A stretch of DNA of 64,000 nucleotides from Numida meleagris. Taxonomy: Eukaryota > Chordata > Aves > Galliformes > Numididae. Within the stretch, counting starts at the first letter, position 1. Each line of letters starts with the position of its first letter. The notes under the pieces are model-generated. The model saw only the letters and a list, made by a program, of their open reading frames with translations, had not been told where the DNA came from and searched no databases. The position numbers and the translations under genes were made by a program. The stretch is from the NCBI RefSeq assembly GCF_002078875.1, contig NC_034410.1, forward strand, positions 98,582,871-98,646,870, read 5' to 3'. Below, piece by piece: positions 1 to 11,600 of the stretch.

Positions 1-1933
1 AGTTTACTTTATCATTACACCTAGAAGTTTGGACTACACTGCTTCGTTATTTAAAAAAATAATCTTACTATTGTATTACCTTATCCAAACAGGAAAACAG
101 CAGCACAATCCAGATGGCACAAGTTCTGTGCCATGATCCTCTTTGGAAAGTATTTCATGCATACCAAGGTCATTTTGGCCTACAACAGTCAGCATTATGA
201 CCAGTCCCGACTACCATATTGATATCAGCTATTACATAAGAGCTGCTGCTTCTTGAGACTCCTGGAGATTGTGCAAATGAAAATTCTGAGGACAGCACTG
301 AAGGTGTGGAAAAGAAATGAATTCTCTGTAGAGGATCTTCCTTCCTCCAACTTAATAACAAGCAGAAATAACCTGGCCCTTTGTACACTGGCTGTAGTGT
401 CCAAACCACTATTAAGATCTTCTGGAAGAGCTTGTGTCATGAGTTCTGAAAATGCCTTCCTCCTGCTGTAAGTTTCAGCAATGCTATTAGCATGAGTAGA
501 TAAATACTTGGCTTAACAACTAAGGCAGTCTTTTCTTTCACATGGCTACGTAGAGCCATAGCCACTGAACTGCAGCTAGGTAGAAGATAAAGGATGAAAA
601 GCATTTGGCAAGTAAGATCCGCTTTTCATTAGGTATGCCCATTATTTCTGTATTACAGGCACACATTCAGTCTTAAGTTCATTAACACTACTTAGCTTCA
701 CTCACCTCTCCAACTGATTGATTCCCATTTTGATTGCTGCTCTCCTCTAGTTTCCTATCCTCTTGGATGAGGGCCTGCCCAGTCAGCAACACTGGCAGGG
801 ATTTTTATTACTAAATTACTGTACATAGTGACTTTCACACACAGACTTCTCAGCCTATATAAAGGTTCTCCTCTACTTTCCCTTAGGTCCTCCCAAAAGC
901 TTCTTGAATGAACAGTAAACCAGGTCACTTTAAAATAAGGCATATACAAATCTGTCATTTGCATTTGCATCTTAGACCTGCTCAGCCATCTCTACCTTTC
1001 AGATATTTTTTTCTGTTTAACTTTTTTGTTGGTTGTTGTTTGTTTAAAAGAAAGCTTCCTTGTAGCAAGGCATTTTCCTTTATGTCCAGGCATCCTGCTT
1101 TCTGTCCTGTGTTACACTGGCATGATATTAAGGCCTTAATCTTTTTTGCCATTTCCTTGCTTATCACAGAATGGCTTAAATTGGAAGGGACCTTAAAGAT
1201 CATTCAGTTCCACCCCCCTGCCATGGGCAGGGTTGTCACCCACAGTGTGTGGAGAGGCCCCTGGGGAAAGAGATGCTCTGTGCAAGTTCGCACCTCTACC
1301 AAGCAACACCATCGCCAGTGGGAAAGGGCCTCCTCATGCCCAATTCAAAAGGCTTAGAGGAAAAACTCCAGCATATTCTGCCCACTTTGACATCTGGTCT
1401 AGCTGCTTTCTGACCATGGGGCTGTTTTCTTAAGTCCTCTTCCATTATGCCCATCATGACTCAGAGGACCCCACTAACAATTCCCAGCTTGAATTAAATG
1501 AGTGGAGCTTGAAAAGGAACTAGATAGACTTTTGTTTTCCTTACTGCAACATGACCTATCAGTTAACGTTTTCCAGCTGATACAAGCATGGCTGATCTGA
1601 AAACTGGGGCTTCTCAATAGGCAACAGATTTGGAAAAATTTACATTTATTGAGTTAATTTATGGTAAAAACAACATAGCAGTAATTCCATTCACAGCCAT
1701 GCTGCCTTCTCCCCCCCCATGACAGATGCACAAAATTTCAAACCCTGAAGCATCCCATCTAGCTTTTGCAAAGAACTTTTCTCACCACGTGTCAAGAAAA
1801 CAAGCCAGAAACTGATCAGAAAATCCTAAGAAAGAAACTGGGTATGCCCTATTAAAGTTATTATTCACAACAGAAAGAAGGTTATCACATTTACAGATTA
1901 GTTAACTGCACTTGAATTCAGCAGAATTCTTAC
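1..1933. other. Left-edge intron of the AKAP7-like gene
   Basis: This stretch follows the splice donor at 1933 on the minus strand, so it should be intron leading toward 3' exons beyond the left edge. I looked on the minus strand for the next expected piece of the 2H domain, a Gly-rich strand such as F-x-G-I-G, and did not find it. One CR1 fragment lies inside at 1165-1260. The rest is ordinary AT-rich sequence with no recognised feature. Confidence 0.5.
1165..1260 (-). mobile_element. CR1 LINE 3'-end fragment
   Basis: The sequence starts with a cacagaatgg-type terminal word, followed by a ggaagggacc block and a ccacccccctgcc block. That order is the reverse complement of a CR1 3' UTR. Only about 100 bp is recognisable before similarity fades. 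It is a 5'-truncated copy, as is usual for CR1, and lies in the AKAP7-like intron in the same orientation as the gene. Confidence 0.75.
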
Positions 1934-2070
1934 TTTTTTACTTCTTCTTCTGTTCCCAGGTGAGCAACTATTACAGTTAGGTGCATGGTCTGAACAGGAA
2001 GGAAAGCTCTCGACAAGTCAGGCTCCTTTGTGAATATGAGCTCTTGGACATCTTCAATTCTATCCAAAAT
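1934..2070 (-). CDS. AKAP7-like protein, internal exon with first HxT motif of 2H phosphoesterase domain
   Basis: On the minus strand a good acceptor (pyrimidine-rich run ending tgcattgcag) precedes the exon and a good donor (gtaagaat) follows it. The 137-bp frame reads 45 codons plus two bases, beginning ILDRIEDVQEL and containing FLPVQTMHLTVIVAHLG, then an acidic EEEVK end. M-H-L-T has the HxT form of the first catalytic motif of 2H phosphoesterases (LigT/AKAP7_NLS family); its His codon is at 1981-1983. The exon begins in phase 0, matching the phase-0 end of the exon at 7499, so the joined product runs ...SIPITDDQ-ILDRIED..., as in AKAP7, where a NYF-SIPIT strand is followed by a helix and then the HxT strand. 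It ends after two bases of a codon, so the next exon must supply one. From memory, identity to AKAP7 is low, so a paralogue is likelier. The second HxT motif is not in the window, so catalytic competence cannot be judged. Confidence 0.8.
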
Positions 2071-5000
2071 CTGCAATGCAGTAAACAGGAGAAAGGAAAG
2101 TAAAATGTCATTTTGGAGTGCCCAGGTACTGCAGGAAAAAAAATTATAATGGAGAAAGCTGTAGCCTCACACACAAGAATGCAGGTCCAGTTTGAGTCAA
2201 ACTGCAAAACCAAAATCCAGCCCCACACCCCCAAAGATCTATCATAAAACATTCAGATTCAATTCCTAGCTTAGCTTTTCACAAATGTATTGATCTGTTT
2301 TCCCTTTTTAAGCTTGCAGGCTAAATTCATAGCTCTCACATGAGCCAGCACCCTAGATCTTAAGCTAGGTCTGGATCTGACCCTAAGCATGTTTGAATAA
2401 AACTCACAGCAGTGTGTAAATATTAATGCTATTTTCATGCAGTAGTCAGTTCTTTAATAGACTGTGGAAATTGAATAGCATTCCCATAATTAATCTTATG
2501 CCATTTTCTGATTACAAGTTTGATCACAGATTAAACTGATGTCTCTTCCCAAGAGGAAGCTAACAGCAAGCAAAGTAAATCAGTTCAGCAAACATGCTGT
2601 TGTCCAAGTTGATGTTTTCCAGAACTGCATGGCTCTTCTGAGTCTATCCATGCATTTTCCCCAAGTGGCTCCAACTGTAGGTTGCAAAGAAAGGTTTTTC
2701 ATTACAGCCTGTTAAGTTTTAGAAGCAAATCACAAAAAAAGGCAGGTGGGAAAAGAATTCAATCACTCAAGGAATAAGCACCTTGTATCTTAATAAGACA
2801 TCATTACAGCTATTTGAGGATTTTCAGATTATTTCAGTGAGCACGTGCTGGCTTGCATGCCCAGATGCTCACATATGTTAGAACTCTTAATTCTTGCATA
2901 GGTTGAAACAGCTGGGTCAATGTTTTTGTTTCCCAATCTTTCTACATAAAGCTTTGGCAGTTGTGCAGTCCAGTGAACAGAATCACAACCTGTGCAGCAG
3001 AATAAATTAGTGTAATTTCCTGATAAATATCAGGATAAAGCCAGATCCAATTAAGAGAATCTATCTGAAGATATGAACAGTAAACTTTCAGTCCAGACTG
3101 ATAAGACATTTATCACTATGATAAAAACATGATTGAAATGACTCTTAAGACATTTCCTACTGTGACTGAGGAACAATTTATTATTGCCTGCTACTTGCAG
3201 CATATTTGCCTAGATCCTGAAAACAGCAGGAATCAAGATATCTGACCACACAAGCTAGAAGCCTTTACTTCAACAGAACAGGTTGAGTAGTGCCAACAGT
3301 TCCACAAGACAGTCTCACACTCCTCTCTTCTACAATCTTTCCAAGAATACTCTTGAAAGATGACCTTTTTGCCTCCTCAGTTTGAGGCTCAGACAACTGA
3401 GAAGTCAAACTTGAGTGAAACTCCTTCACAGAGATACCTGATGGTTGCAAAGCAGTTTTCATGATTTTCCTCACCACTTTTTGTCAGTGGGTAGGCTTCA
3501 CAAAAGCATGTGCAGAGCTTTCTGCTTTTTCTCTAGTAGGAAAAGAGAAGTATTATTGCACCTTTTTGCTTTGGTGGGGTTTGGTGAATCAGTTTGTAAC
3601 ATTTTCCTATAATGCTACGCTTTTAATGGGATTGCTTTATTTATTTGGTGTGGGAGACAGAAAGGAAACACTGGTAAGAACACTGAAGTTTGTGACTATA
3701 AAGTAAGATCCACCCTAGCCCACTGCTGGAAGCTGGCATCCTGCCACCTGAAGCCCTACTACACACAGAAGGAAAGGGCGGAAGCATCCACCAGGATTGC
3801 AACAGGGATTTTCCTTTGTCCAGTTGAAAAGGAAGAAAACACAGACAAGCCCTCAGCCCTGTCATCAGGGGAGCTCTCAAAATAATTAGATGAAGTATTC
3901 TGGGTAGAATTAAAGATGCTATTAGTTAAATCTCTGCTGTGGGCAACTCCAAGGACTACAGTATATTAGGAAAAGCATGCCTTATGTTCCTTTACATTGG
4001 GGTTAGAAACCTCTGTTTTAGAGGCAAAAGCAACTAGAATTGTTAACAAATACTAGATATACTTATGTATACATTCCTACACCCCCCATATACAAATACC
4101 AAACCTACAGCACTGGCAAGAGGGTCCTTACCCTTCAGTGTTTCCCTCATGCAGACCCTTACCCAGGGCTGTCACTAACTGCTACTGTTGAAGATGGCAC
4201 TTAAAAGGAGCATAAACTAGGAATACCTTGGGCAGAGTAACTAGCCAGAGCCATCAGAGCTGCCAGATTACCAGAGCTGCTGTAAAACCAAGGAAATCTG
4301 GGAGGGCAGGACTGACAAAAGGAGAAAGGAGGAAGTGACATTCAGAACTGTAGAGAATGTGGTCACAGGCCATATATTAGGACACTCAAATCCCACTAAA
4401 AATAGCAGAATAAGTTAAGCATTCACGTCCTTTCAAGCTGTTCCATGATCTCATTCCTCAGATGGCAGGAAACTTTCTAGTTTCCAGCCTCAATTTATTC
4501 TTTGCCCACTGCATACCCATCTGTTCCTCTGCCAGCATTGTCTTCCAGCTTACACAGTTATTTTCCCTTCCTGGAATTTATCTTCCTAATGCGCTCTGCA
4601 CTTTCGTTCACCTCTCGAAAGAGTCATATGTAGGAATAACTGAAAGTTATGGGGCCATCCCCCAGATAACCTTCAGCAATTATTTCATTCAAGACAAAGA
4701 CAAAGCAAATAATTGCCTGTGAAGAGGAAGGCACCTTTGACATCTCGCCTAACACAAACATGAGAGTTTCTAGTCTTAACTGTGGTAGAAAACAAACTCA
4801 AAAGCCTTACAAAGCAAGCCACTGTACTGCAGCTTCTCACACTGAGGAAAAAATGAAAAAGATGTACAATAGGACAGTCATCCTACTTAATTGTTGCATT
4901 TCGGAACTCTAAATACAATTGCCCTAAATACTGTATAGGAGACTAAGCTAAAAAAAAGTGGGGGTCTGCAACAAACAATATCAGTTTGTTCATTGGAAAG

Positions 5001-5238
5001 AATACCATGAGCTAATGCAGAAGCTGGTGGTCAAGAGGTATATTTTCCACATCTACAAGATTAACATTCAGATTTTGCCTTTTACATTTGCTTTGCAGGA
5101 AAAGATCTCAAGATGCATATTCATTATAAATATTAATATTAATAGTTCACACTAAAACTGTTTCTCAGTTCCACTCATGCTAGCCAGGACAGAGCAGTTA
5201 GTGATTCAAATCGTGACTTCCCTCTAGCAAGTGTAATG

Positions 5239-5263
5239 CCCCCCCCCCTTTTTTTTTTTTTTT
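5239..5263. repeat. C10T15 homopolymer pair
   Basis: Ten C are followed directly by fifteen T. It is a pure pyrimidine stretch of 25 bases and is likely length-variable. On the gene strand it reads A15G10 inside the intron. Confidence 0.9.
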
Positions 5264-5630
5264 AGTATTTCCAACTCAAAGCTTGTCTCCATTTCCTCTT
5301 CATAGTACATTTGTGTGCACAGTGCGGGGTCAAGAAGGGGATGAGGGGAGCATGGTGAATGCTAGTACAGAGCATGAGAGCTCCATATGCTTTTGCACAC
5401 TGAGAAACTAAGATATTGCTGTCAGCAAGTCAATTGTATATGGAAGGCTGAATGGTGGATGACTTCCCAGTAGAGATACCAACTTTGGGAACGAAGCATT
5501 GTGTTTGTCTTTCGGAAGATTACATGAGCTTCAAAACTCATACCAGCTGAAAAGGGATGAGGAGCTCAAGGTAAGCTAAGTCTTCTCCCTTACATTAAAA
5601 AGGGAAAAATGCACGAGGATATGAGAAGTT

Positions 5631-5705
5631 CACAGAATTGTAGGGATTGGAAGGGACCTCTGGAGATCATCTAGTCCAGTCCCCAAAGTTAGAGGCTCCA
5701 AATCA
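5631..5705 (-). mobile_element. CR1 LINE 3'-end fragment
   Basis: The words cacagaattgtaggg, ggaagggacctctgg, agatcatctagtccag and agaggctcc match the reverse complement of a CR1 3' terminus. Only about 75 bp remain. The core is well preserved, but the copy stops abruptly in non-repeat sequence. Confidence 0.8.
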
Positions 5706-6150
5706 GTACTACATAAGTAGTTACAGAGCAAAGTGCAAAATCTGTCTCCAGCTCTCACAGTATTTTTGTATCATAAGACATTGCACGACATATTTAAGTA
5801 CTGCAAGGCTATCTTGACAAATTTCAGAAATACCATCTGTAGTAACTGGAACATTTTAGAACTCTCACAAAACCTCTAGAAAAAAATACTTCTGGTTGTT
5901 TCTGCTGTTTGTTGCTGTTTAACAATGTGAAGGTGAAAAAATCTGTTGCTTTCTCAACACTTTAGAAACATTTAAATCACAGAATATACATGGATGAAAT
6001 ATAAGCATGCACACTCTACTTGTGGCTTCTTGGAATTAACTGTCTACTTAATGTTTCAGGATAAGTTTGAGGGTAAAAGAGGAGAATAGATCAACATCTC
6101 CTTTTCTGTAATAGAAGAAAATTACAAGAAAATTCTCATCCTCCACTTAC

Positions 6151-7172
6151 CTAATGAGGTTCAACAAGGCCAAGTGCAAAGTGCACTTGGGTCAAGGCAA
6201 TCCCAGATATAGATACAGACTTGGAGAACTGTCTCAGAGCTGCCCTGCAGAGAATTCGGGGATCCTGATGGACAGAAAGCTGGACATGAGCCAGCAGTGT
6301 GCTCTTGCAGCCCCAAAGGCCAAATGTATCCTGATCTGCATCAAAAAGGGGGGTCTGAGGATTTTTTTTTTTTACATTAAGCATAAAGAAATTTTATATT
6401 CAACATTCATTTATATCTCAAGAAAACTACCTATTCAGAGTTCTAGTTCTTTGATGCAGCATTAAGGATTAAAACTTACCACTTTACCAGGCCTTGCCCA
6501 TGTGCAAATAAATCCCTCCTGACAAGCAGTGGCTATACAGTCTTCAAGAAAAATTAACACAGTCAGTCTTTCATGTGCTATCTTTTTACAGATTAGAGGC
6601 TCCAGGGAGCAGGAGGCGATTATCACCCTCTACTCTGCCTTTGTGGGGCCCCATCTGGAGTACTACATCCAGGCCTGGGGTCCCCAGCACAAGAAAGATA
6701 CAGAGCTGTTGGAGCAGGTTCAGGGGACAGCCATGAAAGTGCTCAGAGGGCTGGAGCACCTCTCCTATGAGGAAAGGCTGAAAGAGTTGGGCTTGTTTAT
6801 CTTGGAGAAGAGAAGACTCCAGAGACATCTCACTGTAGCCTTCCAGTGCTTGAGGAGAGCTTATAAACAGAAGAGGGACCAACTTCCTATATGGGCAGAC
6901 AGTTACAGGACAATGGAGAATAGTTTTAAACTAGAAGAAGGGAGATTTAAGTTAGATGTTAGGAAGAAATTTTTTATTCAGAGGGCAGTGAGGCGCTGGC
7001 ACAGCTGCCCAGAGAAGCTATGGTACCCCATCCCTGGAGGCGCTTAAGGCCAGGTTGGATGGGGCTCTGGGCAGCTCAGCTGGTGGGTGGCAGCCCTGCC
7101 CACAGCAGGGGGTGGGACTGGGTGGGCTTTGACATCTCTTCCAATCTAAGCCTTTCTATGATATTATGATGA
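6151..7172 (+). mobile_element. CR1 LINE fragment, sense strand, interrupted
   Basis: The left part (6151-6351) reads the CR1 block for AATGAGGTTCAACAAGGCCA, the [13 protein letters not shown] motif and an A-P-K-A-K-C-I-L stretch, which come from the end of the CR1 pol reading frame. The right part (6607-7172) continues with the Y-S-A-F-V-G-P-H-L-E-Y block, the gaggaaaggctg block, the caaactagaagaagggagat block, and the 3' terminus with tttctatgatattatgatga. The 3' end is complete while the 5' end is truncated, typical of target-primed reverse transcription. The two parts are separated by about 255 bp of unrelated sequence. It sits antisense to the AKAP7-like gene, inside its intron. Confidence 0.9.
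6352..6606. other. Unidentified insertion within CR1
   Basis: CR1 similarity stops after the catcaaaaaggggg word and resumes at ggagcaggaggcgatta. The intervening AT-rich sequence opens with a T-rich run near 6361-6373, which could be the poly(A) of a minus-strand insertion. I found no clear target duplication and no family I recognise. Its right edge (ctttttacag) resembles a splice acceptor, which is probably chance. Confidence 0.5.
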
Positions 7173-7498
7173 CTCAAATTCAGTGGGGAAGGAGGCAGAC
7201 AAATTCCAGTCTTCATTGCATTGTTTTAAAGCTGTATTTAGTGCAGGAAGGGACAAGTCAAGATGGTGAAAGCCACTGCATTCTTTTAGAAAAAATATTA
7301 CAGAATAGATGACAGTACTGCAGAGACTTACCAATCAGACCTTTGAGAATAAAATGACAACTCTCAGAGTTACTTTTCATCGCATCAGGTAGTGTAGCAA
7401 AGTCTTACTATTCTATGTTTCTTAACAAGCTTAGAAACAAGAAAAAAATCTCTTATTTAAAGCTTTTACAGTTTGTTGGAAAAACTAATTAAAAATAC

Positions 7499-8613
7499 CT
7501 GGTCATCTGTTATCGGTATAGAGACAAAATAATTTGGAGTCTCTCGTGGGCGCTTCTTAAGCACTTCTTGCTCCTGGTCTTCCTGCTGATCTTCAGTCAC
7601 CCCTTTGGGCCCTTCTTGGACATCACTTTGTCCCTGCCTCATCTCTATATCTCTTTGACCTTCCTGCTGTGGTGATAGGCCTGCTTTCAACTCTTCCTGC
7701 TCTTCATTTTGGTCATACAGCTGGTCTTCTGCCACTCCCCCATTGAGGTCTGCTTTGTTTCCAGGTTGCATCTCCATTACTTCTGCTCTCCTATCTTCTT
7801 GGCTCTGCCCATGCTGGAATTTTATCACCTCTCCTTCTTGAACCTGCTTTTGGTTATGAGCTTCCCACGGAACCAGCTCCATCACAGCCAGTTCTTCCTT
7901 ACCTTCAGATCTTGCTATTGACTCTGCCTGGTTTTGTTTTATGGTCTGCTGCTCTCCATTCTCTAATGTTTCCTCACCTTGGTTTTGCATACAGCTCACC
8001 TCTTTCGGCTCACAGCCAAAGTGCATCTGCACAGTGACCTTGATGTCAGTCATTCCTCGTCCCTTCTCCTGTGGCTGCACCTGCACAGTTACTTGTGGGA
8101 GAACTGTTCCTCTGCCCTGCTGCTCTAACTGCAACTGCACAGTCACATCTGGCATCTCCCACCTTGGGGTCAGCTTCTGAGGCCGTACCTGCACTGTCAT
8201 CTCCGGGGCCTCCCATCCCTTGCTTAAGGTCTGAGGCCTCACCTGTACAGTCACTTCTAGGGCCTCCCGCCCCTTATCCACTTGCTGTGGTTCCATGTTT
8301 GGGGCCATACCTCCTCGGACTGACTGGTTCTGCTGCTGGATATGCTCTGTGCCTAGCCCCTGAGGCTGCTGACCATGGGCCAATGCCTGGGGCCCATCTC
8401 CTTGGCCTTGCTGTACTTTAGAGCACACTTGCTGAGATCCTTCTGGATTGCCACCCACATGAGACTGCCCCTGGACCACCTCTTGATATCTATGCTTGTA
8501 CAACTCTCCTTTTATCATATTCATCCTACAATGCCAAAGCTTTCTCCTCCCTAATCTGAGCTTCACTGAGATCTTGTTTTTTTCTTCAGGACATGAAGTG
8601 TTTTTTGAAGGAA
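7499..8613 (-). CDS. AKAP7-like protein, large repeat-rich exon
   Basis: On the minus strand the acceptor ttctttattttccag precedes 8613 and the donor CAG|gtatttt follows 7499. The exon is 1,115 bp: two bases completing a codon, then 371 codons open throughout, ending in phase 0. The upstream exon must therefore supply one base. The frame also runs open into the intron to an ATG at 8636-8638, but the acceptor suggests that ATG is not the start. The product is strongly Gln/Glu-rich and probably disordered. Counting from that ATG, residues 127-205 hold five degenerate VTVQ units, followed by long acidic Q/E stretches. Residues 361-380 read KKRPRETPNY then FVSIPITDDQ: a basic cluster followed by the first strand of the AKAP7_NLS 2H domain, equivalent to the basic run plus PNYF-SIPIT of AKAP7 gamma/delta. 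The domain continues in the exon at 1934-2070. The role is unknown. In AKAP7 this domain binds nucleotides and has 2',5'-phosphodiesterase activity, and some isoforms anchor PKA; neither can be inferred here. Confidence 0.85.
8024..8260 (-). repeat. Degenerate in-frame VTVQ repeat coding block
   Basis: Five copies of a core translating as [VM]TVQ followed by variants such as VRPQ, LQLEQ or VQPQ occur at irregular spacing. They are joined by Trp/Gly- and Lys/Arg-containing linkers such as GWEAPE and RWEMPD. The DNA shows matching units on the plus strand (cctgcactgtcatctccgg and related words). This is an old coding minisatellite inside the AKAP7-like exon. Confidence 0.8.
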
Positions 8614-11600
8614 CTGGAAAATAAAGAACAAAGTCCATCAGCTAACAAAAGAAAAGATGGTTTAGATTAGTTCAGTCTGGATTCAGGTCTGCTGAACTTA
8701 AAGCCCACTACAAGAAGCTCCAATTATGCCAAATAGTTCAATCCAAAAAGAAAAACAACAAGAATCATTCAACCATGAAAAGCAGAGTAGATTAAACTAT
8801 TACCTCTAGAATACTGTATTCTCATCTTCACTTCTGCCCAATTTTGGTTTCACATACTTTAGGTAGGAGTATAATATTTCATAGCACACAGTAGTCTATA
8901 AACAGACCTCATTCAAGAGACTGCAATAATGTTACCTGAGCAAAGTTACCTACAGAGATCCAGATTATGATAATAACATGAGCCAAGTACTCAGAAGTTG
9001 ACTATATCCTGAATCAAGTTTGCCCATGAAGCTCTGGTTATCTGTAAGTGCAACATACTCTGATCTGATCAGAATAGTACACACTGTTTTTCCATTCTTT
9101 CCCATTCCCTCCCCCACCTTTAAGTATACATTTGTGCTATTTATGCTCAAACTTCTAGCATTCCCTCCTTTATCTTAATATCTCCCATTCATTCTATCAC
9201 ATTGCCTTCTTGATGCCAATAAAGTCGCATGGTTTCCCTCACCCACAGTATCTGGATACAAATAAAAAAAAGGCAGTGAAAGCCCAAAGACTTTTGGTAC
9301 TCATTTTAGTTACAAACTCCATAGAAATACAAAGAGCCAAGAATATTTCTTCAGTCAGTTTAATGCTTATAATAATGGAGGTCCTTGGACGGCAGCTGCA
9401 ATGAACAGTAGTACCACAAAGGAAGACATCTAAGCAAGTAAATTATAACCCTCCTGAACTTCAGAAGCTTTTTAAGTCATGGCAACACTCGTTTTTCTGC
9501 TGAACCTATAAGAACATGGCCAGATATTTTTCACAAACCTGCTCTCCAATGCCACTAAAGTGTTTGTTCAAAGTTTGCAGGAAGACCAGAAAATCCAACC
9601 CCACAAAACCTACATCCACAAATCGAAAACTAGATATACAAAGCCTGGAAAATTCATACAGTAGCTAAATATTTTGGTATAAGGCAACTCAAGCCACAGG
9701 TTATATGGTTCTCTCACTATTTGAAAAAATATTCTTCAGTGGGCTGAAAGTGAGAGGCTTCACAAGCTCACTACAAATTCCTGTGAAGATTATACTACTT
9801 TCAAAAATCCAGATGTGGAGGAGTTGTTCCACATAAAGGGCAAGTTTAGAAAGGAGATTTGAATGCGTACACATATTTCATGCAAGTTCACTAATCAAAT
9901 ATCTCCATTTCTTGTATTCAATTGTGCTCTAACAATTTTGTTAGCTGCATGTTAAATCCAACATTTTAAAAGATCAATTAAGATGTTTTTAAATGCAAGA
10001 AATAAAATGCTTACATAAATAAAATGATTCTACCTCCAAAGAAGAAACTGTGGTCATAATAGCTGACTTTATAATTGGTTTAACTACAATATTTGTGTTT
10101 GGACACAAATTGAAGATTTTGTCCTTCCAGAAGGATGTTTATTCAGTGATATGCCAAGTCCCTGATCAGCTGATAGACGATTCTTAATGAAAGACAGAAA
10201 CCAGCATAGTACTTAAATCTTGAAATAGCATTAAGCTTACTTTCAGATATCTCCCTGACATCAGCTTTGATAAAGGGAAGATCTCCTGTTAATCTCCTGT
10301 CTTCACTGTCCAAACAAGGAGTTGGAAGAACAATACTGAAAACTTTCAGACAGTCCCTTCCAACAACTGAACTGCTGAAAAATGTGCACATTGCCACTTA
10401 GAGTACTTGTAATGGGATAGCAGCTACTGAGACACTGTTACACTCCTGTCTTTATCACAGTGAAGCTACTTGGTAAAAACAAGTCACATTTTTCCTTTTG
10501 AAAAACATCACAAAAGTTAAACCTCAAAGCTACATAATGTCATATTACATATGTATTACATTAGTTCAGTAAGATTGAGAGAACATAGGCTAGCTTCTTT
10601 GTGAACAAACACTTTGATACACATCACAATCAGTGTTTAACACTTACGAGAGGCTGACAGCAGAATTCACAGTCATAGAATTTCTTAGGTCCTACAGAAG
10701 TCCTTCATTCCCTTATTAGCTCTACACAACTGAGACAGAATATAGAGGTCTAGACCAGCCTTTATTTGCACTCAGCCTAAGTTGCTATATGGAAATTCTC
10801 TAAAACAACTTTTAAAACAGGCAACAAGCTGCCATAGCAGTGGATTTCTGCTGTTCTTTTCTTCACAATTTCCCTATTCCCCATCAACACTGAACAACAT
10901 CAGTTCTGCTTGTGTCCACAGTAGGGATTCAGTGGGGATTCTTCAGGTTGTTACATTTGTGATGAAGATTAACTCAGATTGAGGATAAAAGGAGTACATA
11001 GGCATGAACTTCACAGCATAATAGAAACTTACATTTGTCAAAACTAACATCCAGCTAGTCTCATCAATATTACAGTACTTATCCTGAACTATTTTACTTT
11101 CTTAAGGTTGTATTGTTTCATATACACACTTCTACAAAATTTTTTGTTGACCTCTTCACCACCTAGAAAGAATTAGAGCAGCAACTGTTATCCAGTCAAC
11201 CCCACCTTATTTACAAATTCAGACTCCTTACACACACTCCATGCTGTCATCAAGCCTAGAATTAAGGGCTCAGGGAGAGGGAAGATATCACAAAGTTAAG
11301 CCCTCATACTAGCATCAGCCAGCATGCCATGCCATCCCACATTATACAAGATATATAAGGGACTTGTGGGAAAAATGGTGGCAGACGTGTATTATACTCA
11401 TGCCCTAACAACTCCATACATCTTTCAAGAACATTTTCTGCCTCTGTTTAGTACAACCTGAGCTCCTCAAAGGCTGATGAAGTGGTAGCATCCTGGTCCT
11501 TCAAACAGTTTAGCACCTGTGATTAAAACAAACAAAAACAGTTGCTGGAGATCTTGAGTGCTAGCAGCACCCTCAGGGCTTTAAGACCCCCCTGACTCCC

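Larger units (their letters stand above)
2071..7498 (-). other. Intron between the two AKAP7-like exons
   Basis: This 5.4-kb segment runs from the donor at 7498 (gtattttt) to the acceptor at 2071 (tgcag) on the minus strand, with phase 0 at both ends. It holds two CR1 elements (5631-5705 and 6151-7172), a C10T15 tract at 5239-5263, and otherwise unremarkable AT-rich sequence. No open frame in it looks like a gene; the larger plus-strand frames at 6154-7047 lie in CR1 and its insertion. Confidence 0.7.

Noticed and set aside
170..462. Possible third exon of the AKAP7-like gene on the minus strand, with acceptor near 463 and frame AFSELMTQALPEDLN
   Set aside because: The phase would fit the exon at 1934-2070, but the acceptor is weak, no good donor follows, and the translation lacks the Gly-rich strand expected next in the 2H domain.
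6154..7047. Open frames of 103 and 172 codons as host genes
   Set aside because: The sequence matches CR1 pol-end blocks, apart from the inserted segment, and continues into a CR1 3' end.
7709..8421. Plus-strand open frames of 70-116 codons opposite the AKAP7-like exon
   Set aside because: They are antisense shadows of the long minus-strand coding frame and reflect its repeat composition.
8614..8638. ATG at 8636-8638 as the start of the AKAP7-like protein
   Set aside because: A good acceptor (pyrimidine run ending cag at 8614) lies between it and the exon body, so the ATG probably belongs to intron; an unspliced first-exon start is not excluded.
10673..10705. catagaattt word as another CR1 terminus
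   Set aside because: No ggaagggacc or later CR1 block follows within the expected distance.
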